A DNA stretch of 64,000 nt, taken from positions 44,590,955 to 44,654,954 of the forward strand of contig CM063111.1 of NCBI GenBank assembly GCA_031841125.1, read 5' to 3'. Shown piece by piece: positions 28,403 to 40,234 of this stretch; position 1 is the first letter of the stretch, and every line of letters begins with the position of its first letter. Below the pieces are notes generated by a model. That model had not been told where the DNA came from. It did not search any database and saw only the letters and a program-made list of their open reading frames with translations. Origin of the DNA: Acanthococcus lagerstroemiae (lineage: Eukaryota; Arthropoda; Insecta; Hemiptera; Eriococcidae). The translations under genes were made by a program, and so were the position numbers.

Positions 28403-28984
28403 CTGAAACAGAAGAAAAGCATCGTATTGTTGAACTTCTTCGTCGATCAATTTCGAACGGTGTTATGTCACGCACATGAAAATTCAACCAGCCGCGGTCA
28501 ACAATCCCTTCGCATATTTCCCTTTTCGCGAGAACGAACAAAGGGTTCCTTTTTATCGCCTATATAACGACATATTATATGGTAAAGAAAGCCCGGCCAG
28601 GTATCTGTATACGCACCCAAAAACCCTTTTCCAAACGGTGATTTAGATTGTAATTGGATATTAGGTTGGTCGGAATGCGTACACCGTATAGGCCTAGCAG
28701 ACATTCAAACCGACGATATCAAATCGACTTTTCAGGGCAAATTTTTTGCTGAACAATGCGAAAAGTGCGGTGGCGCCAAAGCCGACGGGTTGCGGGGCAG
28801 TGGTATCGTATCACACCGCTAGTTTCGACATAGAGGATCTACGTAGGACCAAGGAGGATTTCGAATTTCGAAGGGCTCAAGTCAACATTCCTAAAGGTTA
28901 AAACGAATTTTTCCTCCCGCCAGTAGAGGGGTAAGTTAAGATCCATCAGCATGAAAATCTTAGACATATTTTTATTTTTTTATT
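28403..28984. other. Noncoding upstream of the SLC6 TM2 exon
   Basis: No ORF, repeat or RNA gene recognised. Confidence 0.4.
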
Positions 28985-29250
28985 ACAGCCTCTGTTTTTC
29001 ATTTTACTTAGGTGAACCATCGTCTATCCCGTCCACCTTTTGGCATAGGCATCTCTCGCATTCTGCCCGAGTCTCCTGTTTAGGGCATCACTAGCCCAGT
29101 GAGGGTCGATATATCTCTCAATCTCGTCTGCTCACCTGATGAGTGGCCTCCCTCGCTTCCTCCCCTTATCCTATGGGATCCAGTGAGTTGCCACCAGGTT
29201 CCATTCATTCTTGTCTCCCCTGGCCATATGTCCTGCATACTTAAATTTAA
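28985..29250 (-). pseudogene. BovB/RTE-type LINE, C-terminal fragment
   Basis: Minus-strand translation gives LKFKYAGHMARGDKNEWN, then GRKRGRPL and NARDAYAKRW with a few stops. This is the C-terminal signature of RTE/BovB reverse-transcriptase proteins. It is probably the same insertion as 30,430-31,205, interrupted by the SINE and the foldback element. Confidence 0.8.
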
Positions 29251-29257
29251 GCCTTTT

Positions 29258-29414
29258 GGGTCTGGTTGGCTGAGTGGATAGCGCGCTAGTCTCGGAATCC
29301 GGAGATCCCGGGTCCGAGTCCACGGAGCAACTCACTACATTTCGACCTTGACCGGTTTTTCGGCAAGAAGCGAAGAAGGCTAAGACGAATTTTTAGAAAT
29401 TAAAAAAAAAAAAT
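29258..29414 (+). mobile_element. tRNA-derived SINE
   Basis: Begins with GGTTGGCTGAGTGGATAGCG (A-box like) and has GGGTCCGAGTCC (B-box like) 35 bp later, as in a Ser/Leu-type tRNA. The tail GGCAAGAAGCGAAGAAGGCTAAGACGA ends in an A run at 29,401-29,412. Related copies at 57,938-58,147 and 60,432-60,665 and a tail at 42,007-42,063. Confidence 0.85.
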
Positions 29415-29769
29415 CAGCCTTTCGCTCAAAACCGTCTTAATTCAAATTGAAAGTGGTATATTTCCCTCGCTCCCTCGTGTGAGGGACATTTGGAGAAATT
29501 TTTTGTGAGATGATTTTCTATCATGCCTTCGGATATTTATACCAAATTACAGCTGATTTCAACTAACGGGTCAGTCCGTTCCAGTTTTCCTTGTCAAAGA
29601 CCACGTCTAACAACCATAGCCCAACACCGGCATCACATACATTTCCAAAACGTTTACTTCAGTCTTAAGTTTTATTTTCCTTTTAGAACCGTCTTGTTAG
29701 CCCAAAATGCCCGCCATGCATCTGCTATTCAGATTAGTGTCCATGTTGAAGACTGAGTGAACTTGGTAA
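29415..29769. other. Noncoding spacer between SINE and foldback element
   Basis: No gene recognised. The last 30 bp (GTGTCCATGTTGAAGACTGA) match the flank of the foldback copy at 14,990. Confidence 0.4.
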
Positions 29770-30312
29770 ATTCTGTATGTAGGGTGTGCATATTCACAAT
29801 TTCTTCCTTCTGTAGTCCAGAGCGCTTTTGGCGGTTATGCCTTCTTCAGTGGGGTACTCTAGCACTTTCCTCTTTGTCGTCCTGTATTATAGTGGTGTGT
29901 AGTACCGTATTGTAAACCTGTTTGGTGTGTTCCTATTGGCTGTCTGTGGTTGGGTAGTCTGTCCAATCAGTGAGTCTTATGTTACTATGTAACTGGAATA
30001 GGTTCTCGCTTTGGAAGTTACGAGTAGTTGTAGTGTTTATTAGGTTGTTTTGTTTTGCTTTATTTTAGCCTTTATTATCTCAAATTGTTCTTTTAATTTT
30101 CTTTTTCTTCTCTTGTTTTCCATGTGTAGGATTTTGTATTTGTCTGTCAAATTGTGGTTGTTGTGTCCCGAGTCGTTGCAGTGTTTTCCAAAAATACAGG
30201 ACGACAAAGAGAAAAGTGTTAGGGTACTCCACTGAAGCTGGCATAACAGCCGAAAGCACTCTGGACTACAGAAGGAAGAAATTGTGAATTGGCTCACCCT
30301 ATACACAGAATT
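29770..30312. mobile_element. Foldback element, long form (about 120 bp arms, 304 bp loop)
   Basis: Arms 29,770-29,889 and 30,194-30,312 are inverted copies (AGTCCAGAGCGCTTTTGGCG against CGAAAGCACTCTGGACT). The arms match the short form at 15,040-15,222. The phrase with GGCATAACAGCCGAAAG resembles terminal motifs of some Penelope-like and other retroelements, but no such ORF is present. Confidence 0.8.
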
Positions 30313-30429
30313 TGTATTCTGATGCTCATTTCTTTTGATGATACCCCCGCCCCATCGAAGGATCTATTTTGGTCAAAATATTTATATTCTTTTACTTTTT
30401 TGATTGTCAGCTACCCTAGTTAATTAATT

Positions 30430-31205
30430 CGACCCCTTCTTCGTTATTATTATTTTTGAATACATTCATGCTGAAGACCACCTTGGCACACTGATCTTTT
30501 AGTTCGATTCCTATTCTGATCAGTTCGTTTATATTTTTACCTATTATTACTATATCATCCATGAACCTCAGGACTGTTCAACATTCCCCCCCCCCATTTT
30601 CAGCCCATCTCATTCTAGTTTCCTTAAAAAAAAATTACAGAATAGCATTGAAAATATTTGGGGGACAGAGGGTCTCCCTGCTAAACCCTCTCTGAATTGG
30701 AAAGATTTCACCAATTTTATCCAAGCTTACGCAGGCTGTAGATTTTTTAATAATCTATTTATAGCAAGGATAATTTCTCTTGAGACGCCATGTTTGGTAA
30801 GTGCTGCTGTCATGCTAGGATGGGCTACGGAGTCAGAGGCCTTGTTGAAATCTATAAAAAGCAAATGTACAAAAAATATACTTTCATATAATAGTCTTTA
30901 GTTTTTTCTAATATTTGAATTATTGTATGTATCTGATCTACCGTGGAATAGTCTCTTGTAAACCCCGCCTGTTCAACTGATTGGTTAAAGTTCAGGGTTC
31001 TGTAAATTCTGTTTTTTTTTTGTTTTTTTTTTAAGCATCATAAATATTTTGCATAATATATTAGGCGAAAGGCTTATGGGGCGACAGTTATTTATGTCTG
31101 CCTGATCAGCCTTTTTGAATAGAAGTATTATTTTCGGAAGTCCCCAGCTATCAAATATCTCATCACTTCCTAAGATTTTGTTGAAAATTTTTGTTAACGT
31201 GGGTA
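30430..31205 (-). pseudogene. BovB/RTE-type LINE, reverse-transcriptase fragment
   Basis: Minus strand, with frameshifts, reads WGLPKIILLFKKADQADINN, RPISLSPNIL, FIDFNKASDSVAHPSM, ALTKHGVSREI, and a DDIVIIGKN catalytic block in which the usual FADD is FMDD. It is cut at its 5' side by the palindromic element that starts at 31,211 and is continued by the C-terminal fragment at 28,985-29,250. Confidence 0.8.
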
Positions 31206-31210
31206 TACTA

Positions 31211-33834
31211 GGGTGTCCCTTATTTTACAAGTTTTCGCTAATTGATTAGGATCGCACTGAAATTTGTTCCAATGGATCCGAAATTCGTCATACAAAATTT
31301 GAGCTCAATCCGAGGTCATTAACCTGTGCTGCTTTGACCTTAAAGTTATGTGTAATACTTCGATTTTACAAAAAACACGAATATCTCGGATCATATCAAC
31401 TTCAGGACCGAAATGCGTATAACATAAAATGTTTCGTGTTAAATTTCCTATAAAAAAGATTCTATACAACTTTTCTCAAAAACCATATTTACCGAGATAA
31501 TCGCAGAAATGTGTGGAAGTTTCCAGGAACGTGGCTTTTGTTATGTATATATTTTTTTCACAGCCAATCTCTACCAGCTAAATCGCAGTTATCTAAAAAA
31601 ATATTTACTTTAGGACCGAAATGCAAATAGCATAAAATGTTCCCTGTTGAATTTTCTATGAAAAGATTCCATACAACTTTTCTTCAGAAAACATATTTAT
31701 CGAAATAATCGCAGAAATGCGTGGAATTTTCAAAAAACATAGGTTTTTTTTAATTATTATTTTACATCAGAAATATCTATTGATATCAGGTAACGCACAC
31801 TACAAGATAACTTCAGTCTCTGTCTACTGGAGCAAGCGCCCCAGTTTTCCCCCTTCCCCCACCTGGCTACGACAGTGACAGTTTGTTGGGTACCTACTAT
31901 ATAATAGACCTCAAATTATGTATGTATCTCAACAATAGTCAATAATTTGCGCATAAGGTATAACGTTGTGCTGTTAAAGAACAGTCACATGTTCTTAGAA
32001 TGTAGGGTCATTTCCTATGGGCAAAGCCCTGCTTCCTATCGTTGATATGCATCATCTCAAGTCCACCATACCAAGGCTTCAACGGAATCTTAAGAGTGCT
32101 CAAGACTCAATAAAAACAGTTTGTTAATCCTAGATTGCAAAGTTTGGCTTTCTTCAATTATTGAATTTGGGTTTAGTTATGGTGTGGTGGGACGTATGGC
32201 GACGCACGCATGTCAAAGTGGCTCCTAAGACACCGCATGCCCGACCCCGGAAACTAGCCTTTCGAGTATCGCATCAATGGCCGGAGGGACGCTTTGAGAC
32301 CGGCCCGCACCCCCATTTCTCCGTGTCGCTTCCGGTGTGCCGTCCTGCAAGGGCCAACATGGGATTTTCTACTGACCGAGGTTCGCGCTCCCCAACCACT
32401 AGCCTGAAAATTTCAAGTCCCCCACAAGGCCGGTGGTGACGACGAGAAGCCCTGCCCGGGGTATTTCGAAGCCGGTCGCTCATTTGTGCAGTTGATCTTC
32501 GTAGAGATAGCGCTAGCGCCCAACAATACTCGGAGTGGAATGCCGGGGAACCGCTACGCATGGTGACAGTAAAAGCAACGATCAGACCTCCTTAGTGCGG
32601 ATTACAAGAAGACGCCAACCTTCCCGGTCAATGGCTCATAGATATCTAGTTAACGTTTCAATTTTAGGCTCTTCCGCAAATTTTTCATCACTAGGGTCAG
32701 ACTAACAGTCCTACCTCTTGCAAATACAAGCGTTTAACAATCGCAAACACTTCTGCATGTGCCCACCACGTGAACGATGAGATGAAGAAAAACATGTGCA
32801 GAAGTGTTTGCGATCGTTAAAAGCCTGTATTTGCAAGAGTTAGGACTGTTGATCTGACCCTAGTGATAAAAGATTTGTGGAAGAGCCTAAAATTGAAACG
32901 TAACTAGGCATCCATGAGCCATAACTAATTCCAAAGTTTCTATTGAGTCTTGTCAATTCTAAGATTCTGTTCAAAACTTGGTAGGGTGGTCTTGATAATA
33001 TGATGTACAATTAACAATAGGAAACAGTGATTTGTCCATAGGAAATGACAATAAATTCTGAGAACATATGACTGTTCCTTAACAGCACAATATTATATGT
33101 TATGCGCAATATTGACTATTGTTGATATACATACGTAATCTGAGATCTACTCTATAATAGGTACCCAATAAACTGTCATGGGCGTGGCCAGGTGGGAGAG
33201 GGGGGAAAACTGGGGTGCTTACCCCAGTAGACAGAGACTGAAGTTATATTGTAGTATGTATTACTCGACATTAATAGATATTTCAGCTGTAAAATAATAA
33301 TTTAAAAAATACGATTTTCGAAAATATTACGCATTTTTGCGATTACCTCCATAAATATGTTTTCTAGAGAAAAATTGTTTCATATCTTTTTTATAGAAAA
33401 TTCAACAAGGAACATTTTATATCATTTGCATTTTCGTCCTAAAATGAATATATATATTTTTTTTTTAGATAATTACGATTTAGCGAATGAAGATCAGTTA
33501 CAAAAGATAAACTAACAAAATCCACGTTACCCGAAACTTTCACACATTATCTCGGTAAATAGACATTTTACAGAAAAATTGTACAGAATCTTTTTTATAG
33601 GAAATTTAACAGGGAATATTTTATGTTCTATGCATTTCGGTCCTGAAATTGACATGTTCCGAGATATTCGTGTTTTTTTTGTAAAACCTCAGTATTACAC
33701 ATAATTTCAAGGTCAAAGTGGCACGGGTTAGTGACCTCAGATTGAGTTCAAAATTTTTATGGCAAGTTTCTAGGTTGGAACAAATTTCAGTGAGACCCCA
33801 ATCAATTGTCGGAAACTTTAAAATAAGGGACACC
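31211..33834. mobile_element. 2.6 kb palindromic element, about 1.1 kb inverted arms
   Basis: The terminal GGTGTCCCTTATTTT at 31,212 matches AAAATAAGGGACACC ending at 33,834. Pairing continues through many blocks: TAACGCACACTACA region, CAACAATAGTCAATAATTTGCGCATAA versus TTATGCGCAATATTGACTATTGTTG, and the near-perfect inner stem 32,650-32,770 versus 32,785-32,905. Centre is near 32,777. Arms are diverged by point changes but colinear. No transposase ORF. A solo LTR interrupts the left arm. Confidence 0.85.
32183..32630. mobile_element. Probable solo LTR, 448 bp
   Basis: GC-rich block absent from the matching right arm of the surrounding palindrome. It begins TGTGGTGGGACG and ends CCCGGTCA (TG...CA ends) and is flanked by ATGG on both sides (32,179-32,182 and 32,631-32,634), a 4 bp target duplication as in Gypsy-type elements. 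An empty-site comparison is provided by the right arm (TTAGTTATGGCTCAT in reverse complement). Confidence 0.7.
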
Positions 33835-33837
33835 TTA

Positions 33838-33915
33838 ATGTATGTATATCAACAATAATCAACAATTTGCGCATAAGATATAACATTGTGCTGTTGAGGA
33901 ACAGTCACATCATGT
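33838..33915. repeat. Third copy of the palindrome's inner sequence
   Basis: TAATGTATGTATATCAACAA then TAATCAACAATTTGCGCATAA and TTGTGCTGTTGAGGAACAGTC match 31,916-31,994 in direct orientation, immediately after the palindrome's right end. Suggests a nested or tandem second copy. Confidence 0.7.
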
Positions 33916-35089
33916 TCTCACATTTCATGATTTCAGGCCACATTATTGTAAATTTCTGTATACAGCTCTTAAGCCTTATATGGTCACGCTGTGGCGCAGG
34001 TGTACTCTGGCTCACGTGGCAGTGCTATTTACCTGTAATTCAGAAGAATAAGACACCGCTGAGTACCTTAGATCCCTAACTACCTCGTGCACCTACCCCC
34101 AATCCAGCATGCCGCCAAACCAACGGTGGGGTCTCCGCTCACCCTCCACACCGAGCAGACACTTCTAAGCTGAGTCGTCCTGACGATCCCGCTCCATAAG
34201 GACACTCGGCTCCCCCTCCCCCCCCCTCAGCGTACACCAGAGAGAGCATCAAGATCAGGAGTTCAGCAGAGGAAGCACATCGTCGCCTGAGCTTGGCTTC
34301 CCCAAACTCTGCATAGTATTCCCCCTCAGTACTGCCTTCTGAGGGCTGTAGGGTCCACAAGACAATAGTGTCGATCGATCACTGACCTAACATAACATTA
34401 AATATAAGTAACCCACTCAAGAGGTGAGCACACTTACCTAAAATTCTCCAAATGAAATGCACAAAATCGTGATACAAGAATATACACTACTCAAGCGCTC
34501 GAGCGCGCACGGCCACACAAAAATCAGACCGACCATATTTATGTACAATTCTATAGCCTATGAAGCGGTGCCTGTGCATGAGTGGGCTCTGTCTGTCGCT
34601 ACATCATCTCTTATTCACACCCTCGAAGAAAGAATACCATTCCTTCGGCAGGCCGAGTTTGTAGCTTCGAGGTATCGGCTAGTGCCAAGGGGCGGCTAGA
34701 ATACAGATATTACCAAAAATAGGTTCTTACATTTGTACACAATAAAACATTTAAACGGCTTTCCATTTGCTTGAAGGGAATATTGATGCCGATGACCGGA
34801 AGAGAAAATCATTCCCTTGAGAAACAACGAAGAAGAGTGCAAACGAAACTTTAAAGTTGAACTGAATCCACACCTTGACTGACGATTGCATTTCACCCCC
34901 GCCACCCGGTCCGTAAAAAACCTGGAAAGCTATTCTTGAAATGCGTAAGGCGCAAACCTACGCTCTGTGCGCATTTTGTACAAACCAACGAACGCCTCTT
35001 TCACTAAAATGTGATTCTCAAAAGAGGAGACGAAAGCATTGAACGCACCACCCAGGCCACATGCAGCGAGTTGATAAATATTATCTATG
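33916..35089. other. Noncoding, locally GC-rich
   Basis: 34,080-34,380 is GC-rich with CCCCCTCCCCCCCCCTCAG at about 34,212. No coding domain or repeat end recognised; it may be a decayed retroelement LTR. Confidence 0.35.
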
Positions 35090-35326
35090 TTATAATGTTT
35101 CTTTCAAAAACGGGGTTAATTCTTCTACAATTTGGCAAAATGCATTTTTATTCACTCGAAACTGATCTTTAAATTGTGTATCAGTGAATCTGTAGACATT
35201 TAATGATCGTGAACGAATTCTTTCGATTTTCAAATTGACTTGCCTTACTCTTTGGTCATTTTCCAAATCAGCACGATCATGAATATCAATTTGAAGTTGA
35301 AGTGTGTAGTCCGGAATGATATTCAT
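35090..35326 (-). pseudogene. PIF/Harbinger transposase fragment (HARBI1-like N-terminus)
   Basis: 78 residues, with the segment LNVYRFTDTQFKDQFRVNKN followed by AFCQIVEELTPFL. This matches the helix motif at the start of Harbinger nucleases (FR-sK-tF--ll-eL-PfL). No catalytic part follows. The minus-strand frame at 35,720-35,860 (IFDGSYSLTEFDVVN...VSTRIH) vaguely resembles the next Harbinger block, but lies in the wrong order. Confidence 0.6.
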
Positions 35327-37330
35327 TGAAAACTTTCAATTGCCAATAAAAATGAATTAAGTTGTTTGGGCAGTAAAACAAGTGACCGATTAAACCAAAA
35401 ATTTAATATAATTCATCACTCCATTCCATAATTCAAATTTCAACATACAAAAACTCTCATGATAATACTAGAAAAAAAACCTACTTTTAACAGGAATATT
35501 TTGCGGGGGAATTCAGAGAAATGTGTTGTATGAAAGTGCCGAACGCGCTGTACGACACTTCTCGAGGTGTCGTTCGAGGCGTAGCTCAAGGAGCGTTCCA
35601 AAGTCACGAAACTCTTCAAAGCAATTCGAAAATAGCGGAACGCCTGATACGCCAGGCGTATGAACGCTTGATACGCCCTGTGCGCCTTTCTAGAATAGCT
35701 CTCCAGGTTTTTGCAATGTATTCTTGTGGAGACTTGACTGATTTCATGACTCATGGTTTTCGCTGTGTATTGGCTTCCATTTACTACATCGAACTCCGTC
35801 AGAGAGTAAGATCCGTCGAAAATGACACTTATTCCCTTCAGAATGTCCACCCTACAATTAGGATTCAATTTCTAACAGAAAATAAGAAAAAAACAAAAAA
35901 GTCAGCCATCAGATTTTTGAACCGCGCATCTCATGATTCCGGCGCCTCTGGAAAAGTGTTCTCGGGCGGCGAGTCTACAAAAAGAGGCGAATTGGGGAAA
36001 TCAGTTCAAGGTTTGCGCCAAGCACAGGGGCATGCGGGGCACGTAGGCGCAGCGTTCTCAAAAGAGATACCCGAAGAAGTCGGCACGACGTTCTGCGTTC
36101 AATTATACGAATAACCGCTCGCCGATTTTTCGCCCCACGTCTGCTTACATTCGCAGTTAGAAATTAATTATTCGCCGAGTTATGGCAACGATGAGGCGCC
36201 TCGTGCGAGTTCTCAACGGCGTGCGTTTCCGGAATCGACGCCCTCGTTCAACGAATGCCGTCAAACTTTTTGTTTTTCCCACTTATATCCCGTAAATTGA
36301 ATTTTTCCTCGTGTTTTCGCTGCTGCCGTTGCCGTTGTCGTCGCCGTGCCCGTCGTCGAAAAAGGTATATGTATAGAAGAAAAGCCGACAAAAAACTTCT
36401 CTATTCGTTCCACTAAGAATAAGAGGAAAAGTTGAAAGTGGGTCGACTTGGCTCGCGCGGTATACGGAACGCGGACCAGAATCAGCGAACGAACTCGTGT
36501 GATTTGAAAAACGTTGTACTTACAGCGTTTACAAAAGCCACATACATATGTACAGCGTGGAACTGAAATTAGTTCACCAATCCCTTCAATTCCCACTCCT
36601 ATATGGCATCGGGGGGCGATTTTCTATTGGTTTTTAGCTACTTTAAAACGAAAATGTTGAAAATTTGATGATTTTATTATTTCAAAGCCAAAATTACAGA
36701 TAGTAGTGCATTCAGCACCTGAAATGTGAGAGGTTTTTATCCCTTTGAGTACCCTAGAGATGAAGTTCAAGAGGGTTGATTACCCTGGAGTTGAAGTTAC
36801 CGAGTGGGTGACTCTGGAGTGGCTGAAGAAGGATTGAGTCTGTCTTTTAACAGACATGGATGAAAAGACTTAGGCCTTGATTAGCTTAACGTTGACCTAA
36901 TTTTAGAAATTAGGCCGGTAGAGATGTTCACATCATGTTTAAAAACTGTTTTACATGACGTACTATGGTATCTACCATTTTAACCAGAAGACCTGAAACT
37001 GCTACAAATTTTGAGATTTTACAAACACAGCCTCCTTTGTGTGAGCTACCTTGGAGTTGTGAAGGCACTTACAGAAAAGAAAAACTAAAAAGCACAAAGG
37101 AGAAGAAAAACTCCCACAAATAAATCCTGATGAAAGCAAGGAGAAACTGCATCAGTATTTTCCCCTGGAGATTGGTCGCCACCACAACAATTATGATGGC
37201 AACTCACGAAGTAAATAATAAATCCGGAAGTAAAAAGTCTTCCATTCGGTTGCCCAGGTGGAGACTATCTACTGAGAAACTATCAGTACTAAGGACACTG
37301 ACTGGGGTAAGCAAATGAGAAAACTAATAG
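35327..37330. other. Noncoding or unrecognised sequence
   Basis: Contains open frames at 35,440-35,868 (minus) and 35,521-36,114 (plus), the latter with a short palindrome TACGCCAGGCGTA at about 35,649. No known domain. A CpG-rich patch lies at 36,110-36,260. 36,740-36,830 repeats CTGGAGTTGAAGTT-like words. Confidence 0.35.
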
Positions 37331-37539
37331 AAAGAGATGGAAAGATTAAAATTAGCCTATAATAGGAATCAGTGAAGTGAGATGGCCAGAAGAAAATGAT
37401 TTTTTGGATGGGAAGGATAGAATAATGAATACAGCAGCGAAAAGAGGGCAAGCAGGCGTCGGTATTATTATGAATAAGACTGTAGGGAATAGAGTGCAAA
37501 GTTATACCCAACGAGAAAGAGAAACATGAAAAACAAAAA

Positions 37540-39669
37540 ATGTATAAAAAAATTCAGTATGAGGACTTAAGAAGGGACTTAACAAAACAAAATTGGGAAG
37601 AAATCGAAAATGAAGATGATGTAAATGTGGCAATAAATAAATTCGTGCACATTCTGAAAACTCAAATTGAAAAAAATACGCTATATAAACCAAATAAAAT
37701 CCCCTACATTTCTAAGCCATGGATAACAGCTGGGATCATACAAGCGATAAAAAAAAGGGACAAGTTACATTTGCAAACAAAGAAATACACAAACGACGAA
37801 ACGCTAAGGGCCCAGTACAAGAAATACCGCAATATGGTAACAAACATTATAAAGGCAAGTAAAGAAAGATACTACAGTACTAAATTTAAAAAGGCGGGAA
37901 CCAATACTAAGCAAATATGGCAAGTACTAAAAGAAATAAGCAGTCTAAACAAAGTAAACACCACAATTATAAATAGTATAAAAGATGAAAGCGGACACCT
38001 ACACACAGAACAAAAGAAAGTAAGTAACATACTAAATTACGCCTTCACGAACACTGCGAAAAATGTACTAAGTAAAATAAAAAAAGTAGAACAAGGGGGA
38101 AAATGTATAGGAAAATGGGATAGGGACGTCAAAATGACACAGTTCATTCCTACAACAAAAAAAGAAATAGCAGAAATAATATCCAATATGAAAAATAAAA
38201 CTGCCCCTGGTCTAGATGAAATACAAGTGGAGACACTGAAAGAAATAATAAAACAAATTTCCGGAGTACTAACAAAAATATTTAATAAAAGTCTTACTAC
38301 AGGTGTAGTTCCGCAACATTTTAAAATCTCTGTAATTCACCCAATCTACAAATCGGGAGATAAAGATAACCCCTATAACTACAGACCAATATCGTTAATA
38401 TCTAACATAGCTAAGATACTAGAAAAAATTGTAAAAAACAGAATATACAACTACCTCGAAAATTCAAATAAATTGGCCGACAATCAATTCGGTTTCAGAA
38501 CGAGAAAAAGTACCATGAATGCCATTGCATATTTAACTGATCGAGTTACAAATAGTTTTGATCGTGGAACGAAATGCGGAATTATATTCATGGACATTCA
38601 AAAGGCGTTTGATACCATACAGCACGAAATATTTATCAAAAAATTAGAATGTTGCGGTATTACTGAAACAGTAAAGATATGGTTTGAGTCTTACCTAAAA
38701 AATAGAATACAAATGGTACAACTAGGCAACAACATAAGTGATAAAATGGAAATCACTGATGGATGCCCGCAAGGAACAATTCTATCCCCGATCATATTTC
38801 TGATCTATATAAATGACTTAATAAAAGAGCAAAACCAAAAATGCTCCCTCATATCATTTGCGGATGACACAGCCCTCATAGTAGAAGAAAAGAGTTGGGA
38901 ACAAGTGTATGAAATGGCAAATTACAAAATGAACAAAATTAAACAGTGGTTCACCTTAAACTCCTTGTACCTACACCCTGAAAAAACAAAATTCATAGCA
39001 TTCACCCCTACAAATCGAAATGAACCCACTTCACATTTGGTACAACACATACAATCTTGTAAAGTAAATTACCACCAGACTTGCAGCTGCCCACAAATAA
39101 AAAAGGTAAATGAAGTTCGATATCTGGGCATAATTATAGATAAAAATTTAACATGGAAAAGCCAAATAAATTGTCTGGCATCAAGACTGAGAAAACTCAC
39201 GTATTTCATGTTAAGTATCAGAAACATAACCAACACTAAAATAAAATATGATGTCTACTATGCGCTAGTACAATCCATATTAAACTATGGCATAATAGCA
39301 TGGGGTAGTGCTTATCCAACAACAATAAAGCCCTTACAAATAGTGCAAAATAAGATCATAAAAATCATATTTAATTTCCACCCAAGGACGTCTACGATTC
39401 AGATCTATAAAATAACCAACTTATTAAACATACGAAAATTGCATATCAAAAACACTTTAACATACATGAAAACTAATAATTTATTACGCATTCAGAAAAA
39501 TCATAGTATAACAACTAGGCATAACCTTTGTAACATTAGGGTGCCAAAAAAAGTACAACAAGGGGACAACAAAACTATATGTATCAGGGCATCTCATTTT
39601 TCAATAACCTTAGTCCATCCCATAAAGCAGAAATCATGTGTACCCCAGCAAAAAATACTAATAAAATAA
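37540..39669 (+). CDS. Non-LTR retrotransposon reverse transcriptase (ORF2, endonuclease part missing)
   Basis: 709 residues, open throughout. RT motifs in order: PISLISNIAKILEKIV (about 283-298), NQFGFRTRKSTMNAI (about 317-331), IFMDIQKAFDTIQHEIF (about 349-365), DGCPQGTILSPIIF (about 406-419) and the catalytic FADD (about 444-447), then VRYLGIIIDKNLTW (about 528-541) and the thumb/C-terminal region with IIAWGSAYPTT. It copies LINE RNA into the genome by target-primed reverse transcription. The N-terminal apurinic-type endonuclease is absent, so this copy is 5'-truncated. AT-rich codon use. The open frame implies a young insertion. Confidence 0.92.
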   Translation: MYKKIQYEDLRRDLTKQNWEEIENEDDVNVAINKFVHILKTQIEKNTLYKPNKIPYISKPWITAGIIQAIKKRDKLHLQTKKYTNDETLRAQYKKYRNMVTNIIKASKERYYSTKFKKAGTNTKQIWQVLKEISSLNKVNTTIINSIKDESGHLHTEQKKVSNILNYAFTNTAKNVLSKIKKVEQGGKCIGKWDRDVKMTQFIPTTKKEIAEIISNMKNKTAPGLDEIQVETLKEIIKQISGVLTKIFNKSLTTGVVPQHFKISVIHPIYKSGDKDNPYNYRPISLISNIAKILEKIVKNRIYNYLENSNKLADNQFGFRTRKSTMNAIAYLTDRVTNSFDRGTKCGIIFMDIQKAFDTIQHEIFIKKLECCGITETVKIWFESYLKNRIQMVQLGNNISDKMEITDGCPQGTILSPIIFLIYINDLIKEQNQKCSLISFADDTALIVEEKSWEQVYEMANYKMNKIKQWFTLNSLYLHPEKTKFIAFTPTNRNEPTSHLVQHIQSCKVNYHQTCSCPQIKKVNEVRYLGIIIDKNLTWKSQINCLASRLRKLTYFMLSIRNITNTKIKYDVYYALVQSILNYGIIAWGSAYPTTIKPLQIVQNKIIKIIFNFHPRTSTIQIYKITNLLNIRKLHIKNTLTYMKTNNLLRIQKNHSITTRHNLCNIRVPKKVQQGDNKTICIRASHFSITLVHPIKQKSCVPQQKILIK

Positions 39670-40205
39670 AAAAACTTATAAATAGCCTACTATAGCATAA
39701 ACACACACTAAATAAATAAATAAACAACAACTAATAAATAAATACCATTAAAAAATAAATAAATAAACAATAAATTTTCTGGTTGAGGATAAATATAACA
39801 AAATTCTTTTTCGTTTCCCAATTCATTAATTTGTAAACGGCGGATAGGGCGGGGATCGGTAGTTTCTTTTTTTCATGGCTTGGTTTTTATTTTTTTGGTT
39901 TTGTTTTGTTTTTTTTTGTTGTTTTTTTGTTTTCCCCCTCTTTTTTCTAGTTTCCTTTTCTACTTTTCTTTTGTTTTTTTTTATTCCTTTTTATTTTGTT
40001 TTTGTATTTTTTGATTTTCCGATTTTCATTTTCCAAATTGTTCTATGTAGTAGTTTTTCGTTTTGTTTTTTTTTTTTCTATCATTTTATATATACATATA
40101 ATTTTTTTTTCCGCGTAGTTACATAAAAAATTCAAAAATATTATTATACAACCTCAAAACGAGCTCCGCTCAGTGAGTGCAAGAAAAAAGACGCAAATAA
40201 AGTTT
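39670..40205 (+). other. 3' UTR of the nested LINE, T-rich
   Basis: AAATAAATAAAC repeats at 39,700-39,775, then a pyrimidine/T-rich tract with TTTTG words (39,868-40,110). No gene. Confidence 0.6.
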
Positions 40206-40234
40206 TTCATTTCATTTCATTTCATTTCATTTCA
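40206..40234 (+). repeat. (TTTCA)n tail of the LINE
   Basis: Five tandem TTTCA units, marking the 3' end of the inserted LINE. Confidence 0.9.

Noticed and set aside
29258..29330. Functional tRNA gene
   Set aside because: A- and B-box-like sequences are present, but the cloverleaf is imperfect and a body and A tail follow; three related copies show it is a SINE.
35521..36114. 197-residue plus-strand frame
   Set aside because: No recognisable domain, and the opposite strand is also open over much of it; contains a palindromic repeat. Not supported as a gene.
39875..40126. Phe-rich, apparently membrane-like ORF
   Set aside because: Translation of the T-rich 3' UTR of the nested LINE; low complexity only.
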